Source: Campylobacter coli (GTDB lineage: Bacteria > Campylobacterota > Campylobacteria > Campylobacterales > Campylobacteraceae). From it: 64,000 nucleotides of DNA. The notes below the pieces were generated by a model that worked only from the letters and a program-made list of their open reading frames with translations, did not search any database and was not told where the DNA came from. Of this stretch, positions 37,525-45,940 are shown one piece after another (positions within the stretch are counted from its first letter, which is position 1; each line of letters begins with the position of its first letter). The stretch spans positions 186,001 to 250,000 of the forward strand of contig CP154437.1 of NCBI GenBank assembly GCA_039516895.1, written 5' to 3'. Position numbers and translations under genes: made by a program.

Positions 37525-38160
37525 ATGAAAATAGCAATTTTATGCGCAAGTGGTAAAACAGGCAAGGCAATAACTAATGAGGTATTAGATCGCGGTTTAA
37601 ATCCTGTATGTTTCGTGCGCGATAGTTCTAAAATGAGTGAGTTTGAAAAAAATGTTCAAATAATACAAAAGGATCTTTTCTTATTAAATTCGCAGGATTT
37701 AGAACATTTTGATGTAATCATTGATGCATTTGGGGAATGGCAAGATTTGAGTTTGCATAAAAAGCACATAGAATTTTTAAGTAAAATTTTGCAAGGAAGT
37801 CGTGCTAAAGTGCTTGTTGTAGGAGGTGCTGGAAGTTTATATATGGATAGTAGCCACAAGACAAGATTGATGGATATGCCAGATTTTCCTAAAGAGTATT
37901 TGGGTGTAGCGCAAGCAACTGCAGAGGTGCTTACATTTTTACGCGATGAAAAGGGCTTTAAATGGGTGTATGTTAGTCCATCTGCAGAGTTTGTGCCTGC
38001 TTTGCCAAAGAGTAATCATTATAAAATCATAGGTGAAGAATTTGAACTGAATTCAAATAATGAAAGCAAAATAGGTTACAGGGATTATGCAAGCGCTATG
38101 ATGGATATTGCATTAGATTCTAATTATGAAAATGTTCGTGTTGGTGTTATAGCTTTATAA
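37525..38160 (+). CDS. NAD(P)-binding epimerase/reductase-like protein
   Basis: A 211-residue atypical short-chain dehydrogenase fold (NAD(P)H-binding family, YwnB-like). The N-terminus KIAILCASGKTGKAITNEVL contains the dinucleotide-binding GxxxxG pattern; VVGGAGSLYMD and the WVYVSPSAEF segment match the family, and the classical SDR YxxxK is not evident. Usually a redox-stress enzyme of unknown substrate. It is divergent from the HxlR regulator (equivalent of Cj1555c) and probably controlled by it. AAAGGA precedes the ATG. Confidence 0.83.
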   Translation: MKIAILCASGKTGKAITNEVLDRGLNPVCFVRDSSKMSEFEKNVQIIQKDLFLLNSQDLEHFDVIIDAFGEWQDLSLHKKHIEFLSKILQGSRAKVLVVGGAGSLYMDSSHKTRLMDMPDFPKEYLGVAQATAEVLTFLRDEKGFKWVYVSPSAEFVPALPKSNHYKIIGEEFELNSNNESKIGYRDYASAMMDIALDSNYENVRVGVIAL

Positions 38161-38166
38161 TTTAGC

Positions 38167-38195
38167 AGTATTTTGCAAAAAATTTGCAAAATACT
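38167..38195. terminator. Hairpin after the 37525 gene
   Basis: Perfect 13-bp arms, AGTATTTTGCAAA and TTTGCAAAATACT, with a 3-nt loop, 7 bp past the stop codon. No long T-run follows, so termination may be partial or the stem may protect the mRNA 3' end. Confidence 0.6.
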
Positions 38196-38439
38196 TATAT
38201 AATTTATTATTAATTAAAATATAAAGATTTAATAAATTGCATATAATGTTAAAAAATCCTGAAACTTTATATTTTAAATAAAATAACCTACTATAAGCCT
38301 TTAAATTCTTACATAAAAAAATGACTAAATCTAAGTTAGCACAAGTTTTATTTAGATGACGGTTGTTTTTTAGAGCAATGATTTTTAAGATGAAATAAGA
38401 ACCTAGGTAAAATTTTTTAAAAGAAATTTAAAATTTATC
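38196..38439. other. AT-rich intergenic stretch
   Basis: With the hairpin before it and the promoter after it, this forms a 338-bp gap between coding regions. Only very short open frames occur, and no RNA gene or repeat is recognisable. Confidence 0.5.
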
Positions 38440-38470
38440 TTGACTTAGAGCTACTCTCATTTTTTATAAT
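38440..38470 (+). promoter_or_regulatory. MerR-type promoter of the secreted hydrolase gene
   Basis: TTGACT (38440-38445), 19-bp spacer starting TAGAGCTACTCT, TATAAT (38465-38470). The sequence is almost base-for-base the element at 35754. It also decides the start of the gene: the -10 box ends 2 bp before an upstream in-frame codon, so translation must begin at 38499. Confidence 0.8.
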
Positions 38471-38498
38471 TGTGAAAATTTTGAAAAGGAGCTTCACA

Positions 38499-39518
38499 AT
38501 GAAGAATAATTTTTTTAAATTATTGCTTATGGTTTTATTGATTGGAGGTGCAAATATGCTGTATGCAACTACTTGGGATAAGGTTTTTACTCAAAGCGAT
38601 AAGGTAAAAATACAAAAAGTCACTTTTAAAAATCGCTATGGTATTACTTTGGTTGGGGATTTATATATCCCAAAAAATGCAAAATCCAAAAAGCTTAGTG
38701 CAATTGCGATTAGTGGTCCTTTTGGAGCGGTAAAAGAGCAAGCTTCAGGATTTTATGCGCAGACTTTAGCCGAATCAGGTTTTGTTGTTTTAGCTTTTGA
38801 TCCTTCCTTTACAGGAGAAAGTGGAGGAAGTCCTAGAAATGTGGCAAGTCCTGATATCAACACAGAAGACTTTAGTGCGGCGGTGGATTTTTTAAGCAAT
38901 CTTGCAAATGTTGATCCTAGTAAAATAGGCATTTTAGGAATTTGTGGTTTTGGTGGTTTTGCTTTAAATGCAGGTTCTATGGATACAAGGATAAAGGCTA
39001 TCGTAACTTCTACAATGTATGATATGAGCAGGGTTAATGCTTATGGATATAATGATAGCTTAGACAAACAAGCAAGATATGAGTTAAAGAAAAAGCTAAA
39101 TGAAGCACGCACAAAAGATTTTAAAAATGGTACTTTTGAGCTAGCGCCTACTTTACCACAAAAACTTAGCGGCAATGAGCCACAATTTATCAAAGAATAT
39201 TGGGAGTATTATAAAACCAAAAGAGGTTTTCATAAAAGATCAATCAACTCAAATGGTGCGTGGAATGCTACCTCATCGCTTGGCTTTATCAATGCTCCTA
39301 TTCTTGAATTCAGCGATGAGATAAATGTTTCTGTGCTTATGATACATGGAGAAAATGCACATAGCAGATATTTTAGCGAAGATGCTTTTAAAAATCTAAA
39401 AGGCGATAATAAAGAGCTTTTGATCGTAAAAAATGCTAATCATGTGGATTTGTATGATAATGCAGATAAAATCCCTTTTAGCAAAATCGCAGAATTTTTT
39501 AAAGCAAATTTAAAATAA
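38499..39518 (+). CDS. Exported alpha/beta hydrolase
   Basis: A 339-residue alpha/beta hydrolase (dienelactone-hydrolase-like). The ATG at 38499 with AAAAGGAG upstream gives a good signal peptide (KNNFFKLLLMVLLIGGAN, cleavage around YATT). The nucleophile elbow expected as GxSxGG is GICGFGG, so the nucleophile would be Cys, as in dienelactone hydrolase; the catalytic acid may be in the strand before HGEN and the His is in NANHVDLYD. Substrate unknown. The promoter is MerR-type; the cyclophilin-like gene follows after 8 bp and is probably cotranscribed. Confidence 0.8.
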   Translation: MKNNFFKLLLMVLLIGGANMLYATTWDKVFTQSDKVKIQKVTFKNRYGITLVGDLYIPKNAKSKKLSAIAISGPFGAVKEQASGFYAQTLAESGFVVLAFDPSFTGESGGSPRNVASPDINTEDFSAAVDFLSNLANVDPSKIGILGICGFGGFALNAGSMDTRIKAIVTSTMYDMSRVNAYGYNDSLDKQARYELKKKLNEARTKDFKNGTFELAPTLPQKLSGNEPQFIKEYWEYYKTKRGFHKRSINSNGAWNATSSLGFINAPILEFSDEINVSVLMIHGENAHSRYFSEDAFKNLKGDNKELLIVKNANHVDLYDNADKIPFSKIAEFFKANLK

Positions 39519-39526
39519 GGAAAGAG

Positions 39527-39949
39527 ATGAAAAAGATTTTATTTGTAATAATGCTAAGTAGCATGCTTGCTTTTGCTGATTTATCAAACAAGGGAGATTT
39601 AATGCAAATAAAATTACTTTTTAATGGCAAGGAATTGCTTGTAAATTTAGAGCAAAATGAGGCTTCAAGGCAGTTTTACAACACCTTGCCCTTGGAGTTA
39701 GAATTTAGTGATTTTATAGGAAAAGAAAAAATCGCACATTTACCCAAAGCATTAAATGCGAAAGGAAGTAGTGCTTATAAGCCGCAAATTGGGGATTTGT
39801 TTTATTATGTGCCTTGGGGAAATATAGGCATTTTTTATGAGTTTCAAAATGCAAATGAAGATTTGGTATTTTTAGGAAAAATACAAGGAAATTTAGAGTT
39901 TTTAAAAATGCAAAAAGGCGATTTTAAAGTAAGGATTATAAAGAAGTAA
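39527..39949 (+). CDS. Exported cyclophilin-like-fold protein
   Basis: A 140-residue protein with a signal sequence (KKILFVIMLSSMLAFA). The rest resembles the bacterial cyclophilin_like2 family: YNTLPLELEFSDFIGKEKI and GDLFYYVPWGNIGIFYE are the conserved pieces. This family lacks demonstrated isomerase activity. It follows the hydrolase by 8 bp with GGAAAGAG as ribosome site, so both proteins probably act outside the cytoplasm in the same stress response. Confidence 0.78.
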   Translation: MKKILFVIMLSSMLAFADLSNKGDLMQIKLLFNGKELLVNLEQNEASRQFYNTLPLELEFSDFIGKEKIAHLPKALNAKGSSAYKPQIGDLFYYVPWGNIGIFYEFQNANEDLVFLGKIQGNLEFLKMQKGDFKVRIIKK

Positions 39950-40126
39950 ATTTAGCTTATGTAATTGTAGAAGTGGAAGGGAAGGATACTGGGTAAAATA
40001 TAATATTAAAGAAGGATTTGAAATTACTTAAATTTAATGAGAGCTGTAAAACTACAAATTATTTTAATAAAACTTGATTTTAAATAAAAATTATATAAAA
40101 TACAAAAAAATAATTAAAGATTTTGA

Positions 40127-40132
40127 TATAAT
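40127..40132 (+). promoter_or_regulatory. Candidate -10 of the helicase gene
   Basis: TATAAT 26 bp upstream of the TTG at 40158, in a very AT-rich 208-bp gap. Transcription from here would give a leader of only about 20 nt without a recognisable ribosome site. Confidence 0.45.
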
Positions 40133-40157
40133 TTTTAATTATAAGTAAATTTCATAT

Positions 40158-42902
40158 TTGAGAAAAAATGGTTTGGAAAATAATATACTGACACAGATTT
40201 TGGATATTGATCGCAATATTAATAAAAATATTGCTAAGAATAAGAATAAAGAAGAAAGAGGTTTTTTATCTCAGAATATTTTAAATGAGTTAAGAAATTT
40301 ATTAGAACATATAGCTTTATATATTTATAATATTGATACGAATCAGCAATTAGATAGTATTTATAAAAACTTGCAATCAGGCTTAAAACACATTGAAGAT
40401 AAAAGAAAATATAAAGATATAAAAAATTTTCATAATTTACTTCAAATTTCGGTATCTCATTATACACCTAATGAAGAAGCTGCTGAAAGATTAATGTTGA
40501 AATATTTATTCTATTTATTTCAAATAAGGAAATTTTGTAAAGAATTTTTGGATATCCAAATATTAGATAATTTACAAGAATTTCCAGCAAATCTTGATAC
40601 ATTAAGTTTTCAATATTATGAGCGTGTTGTTGATAAAATTAAACAAACAAGTGTATTTAATGATACCAAAACAGATAAATTTTATATTCAAAAAGTTAAA
40701 CCATTTATAATTAATGAGGAGATATATTATGAAATAACTTTTACTATTGCAAGGGATAATGTAAGTAAATTTGATAAATTAATTGCTTTTTCAAAAGATT
40801 ATATTCCTAGCAATTATTCCACAAAATTAACTTTGTATTATACAAATATAAAACTACTAAATTTGCAAATTCCTATTATTTTAATTCTTCAGTGGAATAT
40901 AGATATTCGTCCTTGTGAGTTTACTAATTTTTGTTTAATATTCAATAAGAAACATATACAATTTGCAAGGAATCGTAATTATGAATATTTTATGCAGTTT
41001 CTCACAAAGGGAGAGTTTAATTTACTCGATATTGTAAAATTAAAAACTCAAGAATATGATAAAATAAAAAATAATTTTAGCAGAGATGCTAATCTGAAGC
41101 ATTTGTTTACTTGCTTGGATATAGCAAGAAAGATAATTTCAGAAAATAAATCTGGGACAAATATTCTTAGTTATATATTATATACAATGAATAATCAAAT
41201 TATTAAAAAACAAATTAAAAAGAAAAATAGCTATGAACCTAATCAAGAACTATCAAATTTATTTTTAAAATATGAAAGTATTCCATTTGATGAAATGCCG
41301 TTTTGTTCGAATCCGGCAGGACATATTCCAAAATTAAATGTTTTATTTGAATGTATTAGTTTAAATAATAGGGAATACGAATTATTGGCTAGGAAGATTC
41401 AGTATAATTCAGAGGTAAATGGTTCTTTGTATACCAGCTTGGAAGATTTTAAAGAAGATAATATTGAAGTATTGATAGAAAAATATAATACAGCATTATA
41501 TAATGGACATAAGAAAAATAGATCAATAAAAAAACTTCATGATAAATTTTTATTTATAAATGAATATCAAGATACACTAATAGAGATAATTCAATTATTA
41601 AATAATTTTACAAAAAGTGGTCTTGATCATTATAAAGAAAATATAAACGAATGGTTGAAAGAATGTAATCAATTAGATTGCAAAGAAAAAAAGGATTATT
41701 TAAGCAATCTATTTTGCAATTCAAAACTAGCATTGATATATGGAGCAGCTGGAACTGGAAAAACAACATTAATAGAACATATATCTAGTTTTTTTCATGA
41801 TAAGAATAAATTATATTTAGCCAATACAAATACGGCTGTTAACAATTTAAGACAAAGACTTGATATTCAAAATTCATCTTTTTCTACTGTTGCTTCATAT
41901 ATAGCAAATAAAAATAATATTTCGAAAAAATTTGATATTGTATTTATTGATGAGTGTAGCACTATTAGCAATAAAGATATTTTTAGTGTTTTAGATGATA
42001 TAAAGTTAAAGTGTGAAATTTTAATTTGTGTAGGCGATATATATCAAATTGAATCTATCAGGTTTGGAAATTGGTTTTTATTTGCTCAAAAATTTTTTTC
42101 AGATATTCAATTGGAGTTAAAGCATATTTATAGAACAAAAAGTGAGAAATTGCAATTATTATGGGAAAGAGTTAGAACACTTGATGAAAGCATGCTTGAG
42201 GCTATTGAAAAAAATAATAGTTCTGAAAATATTCAAAATTTTAATTTTTCACGAAGTGTAAATGATGAAATTATTTTATGTTTGAATTATGGTGGTATAT
42301 ATGGAGTAAATAATATAAATAAATTCTTACAAGAAAATAATCCTCATAAATCATTTTATTTTAATGGATTATCTTATAAGGTCAATGATCCAATTTTATT
42401 TAATGAAAATTCATCAAGTTTTGGCGAAGAATTTCATAATAATCTTAAAGGAATTATAACTAATATCGAAGAGGATGAGAAAACTATAAATTTTACTATT
42501 AAGATTAACAAGATAATACAAAATATAAATAACAATTTTAAAATAGTAGCTAAAGATGATAAAGGTACTGAAATTAAATTTAGTGTTGCAAGCTTAAATT
42601 CAGATGAAGAAGATGATAATAGCAATATCGTTCCTTTTCAAGTAGCATATGCTATTTCTATACATAAAGCACAAGGCTTAGAATATGATAAAGTTTCTAT
42701 TGTTGTAGCTGATGAAATTGAAGAACAAGTTACACATAATATTTTTTATACAGCAATTACCAGAGCTAAAAAAGAATTGAAAATATATTGGTCTGCAGAA
42801 ACTGAAAATAAAATATTGAAATCTTTAAAAATCAAAGATATAAATAAAGATTTTCATTTATTTAAAAATAATATTCAAAATATAAAAACATTAAAAAATT
42901 AG
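40158..42902 (+). CDS. Large SF1 (RecD/UvrD-like) helicase with N-terminal HEPN-like motif
   Basis: A 914-residue protein that I cannot match to a named system. The C-terminal half is a superfamily 1 helicase: Walker A GAAGTGKT (529-536), DEAD-type box IVFIDEC (594-600), motif III GDIYQIESI (about 626-634), motif IV IYRTK (657-661), and UvrD_C_2-type motifs SIHKAQGLEYDKV (834-846) and FYTAITRAK (863-871). The N-terminal 500 residues are novel to me apart from RNLLEH at 46-51, which fits the HEPN RNase motif RNxxxH within a helical stretch. The start is uncertain: TTG at 40158 lacks a clear ribosome site and an ATG at 40168 is out of frame. Stand-alone position next to restriction-modification genes suggests phage defence (inference). 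Confidence 0.8.
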   Translation: MRKNGLENNILTQILDIDRNINKNIAKNKNKEERGFLSQNILNELRNLLEHIALYIYNIDTNQQLDSIYKNLQSGLKHIEDKRKYKDIKNFHNLLQISVSHYTPNEEAAERLMLKYLFYLFQIRKFCKEFLDIQILDNLQEFPANLDTLSFQYYERVVDKIKQTSVFNDTKTDKFYIQKVKPFIINEEIYYEITFTIARDNVSKFDKLIAFSKDYIPSNYSTKLTLYYTNIKLLNLQIPIILILQWNIDIRPCEFTNFCLIFNKKHIQFARNRNYEYFMQFLTKGEFNLLDIVKLKTQEYDKIKNNFSRDANLKHLFTCLDIARKIISENKSGTNILSYILYTMNNQIIKKQIKKKNSYEPNQELSNLFLKYESIPFDEMPFCSNPAGHIPKLNVLFECISLNNREYELLARKIQYNSEVNGSLYTSLEDFKEDNIEVLIEKYNTALYNGHKKNRSIKKLHDKFLFINEYQDTLIEIIQLLNNFTKSGLDHYKENINEWLKECNQLDCKEKKDYLSNLFCNSKLALIYGAAGTGKTTLIEHISSFFHDKNKLYLANTNTAVNNLRQRLDIQNSSFSTVASYIANKNNISKKFDIVFIDECSTISNKDIFSVLDDIKLKCEILICVGDIYQIESIRFGNWFLFAQKFFSDIQLELKHIYRTKSEKLQLLWERVRTLDESMLEAIEKNNSSENIQNFNFSRSVNDEIILCLNYGGIYGVNNINKFLQENNPHKSFYFNGLSYKVNDPILFNENSSSFGEEFHNNLKGIITNIEEDEKTINFTIKINKIIQNINNNFKIVAKDDKGTEIKFSVASLNSDEEDDNSNIVPFQVAYAISIHKAQGLEYDKVSIVVADEIEEQVTHNIFYTAITRAKKELKIYWSAETENKILKSLKIKDINKDFHLFKNNIQNIKTLKN

Positions 42903-43062
42903 TAAATTTTTAGTTTTACACTATTAAATGTTAGTTTTTGTGTTTTTATAGATTAATTGTTCAAGGAAAAATTTAAATATTGGTTTCAATAAAGATAAAA
43001 AATACTTTAGAAAAATATATAATCAAGCATAAAGATTAAGATAAAGCTAGAAAGGAAAATAA

Positions 43063-43941
43063 TTACAATTTTCCTAAAATTTTACAATACCTTTTCACAT
43101 TTTTTCGGTAAGGAAAAAGCTTGAAGTCATTCTTTTTTGCTACAAATTTAGCATTTTTATGAAATAAAATTTCAAGTTTTTTTCTTGTTTTTTTGATTTG
43201 TTTAATTGAAGCAGTGTTAAAAGAATTTAAAATAACTTTTACTTCTTTTTGTTTTAAAAATTTTAAAATATCAGTATTTTTCTTACCTAGCCAAATTTCA
43301 AAGCCAAATTTAAGCCCCACTTTAAAGCTAAGCATATCAAAAAGTATCTCACGCATAGAATTTAGCAAAGAATTTGCTAAGATCAATTGCTTTCTTAAAA
43401 GAGCTTTTTCTAAATTTGCAAAAGTCCAATAAAACTCATTACTTACCTCATCAAAATCTTTTTTTGTTGGCTTTTTTATGCAAAAAGCACTTTTATGTTG
43501 AGGCTTTTTAAATTTTCTATCTTTGTCCACAAGTACCTTGCTTAAAGGCTCGAATTTATAGTAAAATTTTAATGCTTCTAAGGCGATAAATTTAAAATCT
43601 ACCCTTGTTCCATTTTTAAAAATTACTAAAAAACTCACCCAATTTTTGGGTAAGTCACCCTCATAAAATTCAAAGCCTTCTGGTGCTTGATAAAGTAAAA
43701 TTTCTCCAAATTTTTTGATAAATTTAGGTAATTTCGCCTTTTTGATTGCTTTGTTTTTCTTTAAATTTAAAAATTTTCTTAAATTCTTGTGCTTTATGAA
43801 AAATGAAACATCATAGTCTTGATAGCAATCTTGAATAGCTCTTTTATTTACCCTTGATCCCTCAAGTGTAACAAGGCGTATGTTTTTATCTAAAAGTGCT
43901 AATTTTTTAAATTGTTTTAAAAATTTATCTTGATTTTGCAT
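43063..43941 (-). CDS. ANT(6)-like aminoglycoside nucleotidyltransferase
   Basis: A 292-residue nucleotidyltransferase of the streptomycin 6-adenylyltransferase family (AadE). The active-site stretch LEGSRVNKRAIQDCYQDYDV near residues 27-46 carries the GS...D-x-D pattern; later landmarks are FKNGTRVDFKFI and the helical C-terminal region LLNSMREILFDMLSFKVGL. ATG at 43941 with AAGGG upstream is preferred over the TTG one codon earlier. The protein is clearly diverged from plasmid-borne AadE and highly lysine-rich, and whether it confers streptomycin resistance is unknown. Flanked by the helicase gene and a flavodoxin-fold reductase. Confidence 0.78.
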   Translation of the reverse strand: MQNQDKFLKQFKKLALLDKNIRLVTLEGSRVNKRAIQDCYQDYDVSFFIKHKNLRKFLNLKKNKAIKKAKLPKFIKKFGEILLYQAPEGFEFYEGDLPKNWVSFLVIFKNGTRVDFKFIALEALKFYYKFEPLSKVLVDKDRKFKKPQHKSAFCIKKPTKKDFDEVSNEFYWTFANLEKALLRKQLILANSLLNSMREILFDMLSFKVGLKFGFEIWLGKKNTDILKFLKQKEVKVILNSFNTASIKQIKKTRKKLEILFHKNAKFVAKKNDFKLFPYRKNVKRYCKILGKL

Positions 43942-43984
43942 CAATGCCCTTAAAAATGATTTTAATTATACAATATTTTATATT

Positions 43985-44016
43985 TTGCAAGCTTTGTTAC
44001 TCTTATATTTTATAAT
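43985..44016 (+). promoter_or_regulatory. Promoter of the 44045 reductase, with a partial MerR-type half-site
   Basis: TTGCAA (43985-43990), 20-bp spacer and TATAAT (44011-44016). The right half, TACTCTTAT-A-TTTTATAAT, matches the MerR-type elements in 17 of 19 positions, but the left AGAG half is absent. Possibly a degenerate member of the same set. Confidence 0.4.
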
Positions 44017-44044
44017 GCAACAAATATAAAAAAAAGGAGAAAAA

Positions 44045-44554
44045 ATGAAAACTTTAATCATTTTCGCACATACATTTTGGGAAGATTCTAAGGTAAATAA
44101 GGCTTTGTTTGAAAGCATTAAAAATTTAAAACAAGTGCAAATTCACAATCTTAGCGAAATTTACAAAGAGGGCAAAATCGATGTCAGTAAAGAAATGGAT
44201 TTGTTGAAAAATGCCGATAAAATCATCTTTCAATTTCCACTTTTTTGGTTTAGCACCCCAGCACTTTTAAAAGAGTGGCAAGATAGGGTTTTAACAGCAA
44301 TTCTTTATGGAGAAAATAAAGAACTTTTAAAAGATAAAAAATTTCAGATTGTAACGACTTTAGGTGGCGCACAAGAGAGTTATGACGGGCATCATGGTGC
44401 GACTTTAGAAGAGCTTTTAAAGCCGATTTATTATACATTTGAATATCTAGGATGTAAGAGTTTAAAGCCTTTTGCAATCTTTAGTGCAAATGCAAACAAG
44501 CTTGATTTAAAAGCTTATCAAGACGCTATAAGTCAAAATTCAGGGTGTTCTTAA
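44045..44554 (+). CDS. NAD(P)H:quinone oxidoreductase, flavodoxin fold
   Basis: A 169-residue KefF/MdaB-like flavoprotein. It starts KTLIIFAHTFWEDSKVNKAL (flavin phosphate-binding loop) and has the conserved IIFQFPLFWFSTPALLKEWQD (near residue 60) and GAQESYDG segments. Two-electron quinone reduction that avoids semiquinone formation is the expected role. AAAAGGAG precedes the ATG. Confidence 0.85.
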   Translation: MKTLIIFAHTFWEDSKVNKALFESIKNLKQVQIHNLSEIYKEGKIDVSKEMDLLKNADKIIFQFPLFWFSTPALLKEWQDRVLTAILYGENKELLKDKKFQIVTTLGGAQESYDGHHGATLEELLKPIYYTFEYLGCKSLKPFAIFSANANKLDLKAYQDAISQNSGCS

Positions 44555-44629
44555 ATACTTTTTATAAATTTAAGAAAATGCTTACAACTTACAAAAAATT
44601 TCTAAAACTCTAGCAATATAAAAAGCTTG

Positions 44630-44662
44630 AATTTAAGGTGATTAATCGCCTTAAATTTTTTA
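44630..44662 (+). terminator. Intrinsic terminator after the 44045 gene
   Basis: AATTTAAGG (44630-44638) pairs with CCTTAAATT (44649-44657) around a GATTAATC core, followed by TTTTT. It lies 76 bp past the stop codon. Confidence 0.75.
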
Positions 44663-44792
44663 ATTAAATTTTAATCCTCAAAATTTCTAAGTAAGGGATA
44701 AATTTGTATTTTTTATAAACACTGAACTAATATTTATAGTATAATTTTTTCCTAAATTTATGTATCAAATTGGTAGCACAAAGGAAGATAAA

Positions 44793-45908
44793 ATGACTTA
44801 TGACATAGCGGTTATTGGAAGTGGTAGTGTGGGGAGTTTTGCGGGGTATTATGCGGCTAAAATGGGTTTAAAAACCTGTCTTATCGATAAATTTCAAGCA
44901 CCCCATACCCAAGGTTCTTATCATGGCGATACAAGGATTTTTCGTATAGCTTATGGCGAGGGTGAAAAGTATATACCGCTTTTACAAGAGGCATACACGC
45001 TTTGGGGAGAATTTGAAAAGGAACAAAATATCAAGCTTTTTGAGCGTTGTGGGCTTTTAAATATCGGCTCAAATTCTACTTTTATGCAAAATGTGCTTTC
45101 GAGTGTGAAAAATTATGATCTTAAAGCAAAAATTCTAAATGCCAAAGAATTGCAAGAAAATTATAATATTTGCGTATCAGATGATTTTTTCGGCGTGTTA
45201 GAAACAGATACAGGCTTTGTGTATAGTGATTTGAGTGTAAAAAGTGCTATCAATGCTGCTTGCAAGCTTGGCGCGCATACTTTGTGTGATGAAATCGTGC
45301 GTATATGTAAAGAAAATGGAGTGTATAAAATACAAACGCAAAATTCTAGCATACAAGCAAAACAAATTCTAATCAGTGCAGGAAGTTATGTCAATGAAGT
45401 GTTGAGCGTGTGTGAATTTGACTTGCCAAAAGTGCCTGTGGGCATTAGACGCAAAGTGGTGAATTGGTTTGATACGGATTCTTATAAACTCTCACAAGGT
45501 TTTCCAGCATTTATACTCGAATTTGAAGACGATTATTTTTATGGTTTTCCTGATTTTGCAGATGGATTAAAAGTAGGTAGAGATAGAGTAGGGGAGATCA
45601 TTAGCACCCGCGAAGAACGCGTGGAATTTGGATCTTATGAGCAAGATACTCTTGATATAGGCAAGCATATCAAAGAATTTTTTCCTGATTTAAAAGATTT
45701 TAGCAAGGGCAGTGTATGTACTTATCCTTTAAGCCCTGATGATGATTTTATCATCGATTTTTTAGATGAAAATCTCTTTTTTATGGGTGGGCTTAGTCAT
45801 GGGTTTAAATTCGCTCCCGCACTTGGACTTTTAGGCGTGAAAGCATTGCAGACTCAAAAGCTAGATCCGAGTATAAAGCAGTATTTTAGCTTAAAGCGTT
45901 TTGGATAA
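44793..45908 (+). CDS. solA: Sarcosine / N-methyltryptophan oxidase-like flavoprotein
   Basis: A 371-residue FAD-dependent amine oxidase of the monomeric sarcosine oxidase family. ATG at 44793 with AAGGAAG upstream is chosen; an upstream in-frame ATG at 44760 has no ribosome site. The FAD motif is VIGSGSVGSFAGYYAAK (near residue 7), followed by YHGDTRIFRIAYGEG. The covalent-flavin cysteine is in SVCTYPLSPDDDFIID near residue 305, and the C-terminal GLSHGFKFAPALG is conserved. It likely demethylates an N-methyl amino acid, giving H2O2 and formaldehyde; the exact substrate is not predictable. Confidence 0.85.
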   Translation: MTYDIAVIGSGSVGSFAGYYAAKMGLKTCLIDKFQAPHTQGSYHGDTRIFRIAYGEGEKYIPLLQEAYTLWGEFEKEQNIKLFERCGLLNIGSNSTFMQNVLSSVKNYDLKAKILNAKELQENYNICVSDDFFGVLETDTGFVYSDLSVKSAINAACKLGAHTLCDEIVRICKENGVYKIQTQNSSIQAKQILISAGSYVNEVLSVCEFDLPKVPVGIRRKVVNWFDTDSYKLSQGFPAFILEFEDDYFYGFPDFADGLKVGRDRVGEIISTREERVEFGSYEQDTLDIGKHIKEFFPDLKDFSKGSVCTYPLSPDDDFIIDFLDENLFFMGGLSHGFKFAPALGLLGVKALQTQKLDPSIKQYFSLKRFG

Positions 45909-45913
45909 AGCCG

Positions 45914-45939
45914 GATAACCCTTATATTTAAGGGTTATC
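45914..45939. terminator. Bidirectional hairpin between solA and hsdM
   Basis: Perfect 11-bp arms GATAACCCTTA (45914-45924) and TAAGGGTTATC (45929-45939) with a TATT loop, sitting between two convergent genes. T-runs are short on either side. Confidence 0.75.
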
Positions 45940-45940
45940 T

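Noticed and set aside
40158-40190. Frameshift at the start of the helicase gene (ATG at 40168 out of frame)
   Set aside because: The ATG frame stops after seven codons and the TTG frame is open and helix-forming from its start; no evidence favours a sequencing or phase-variation error.
43053-43075. Terminator hairpin at the end of the ANT(6)-like gene
   Set aside because: AGGAAAAT/ATTTTCCT arms are AT-rich, overlap the stop codon and lack a following T-run, so I did not annotate it.
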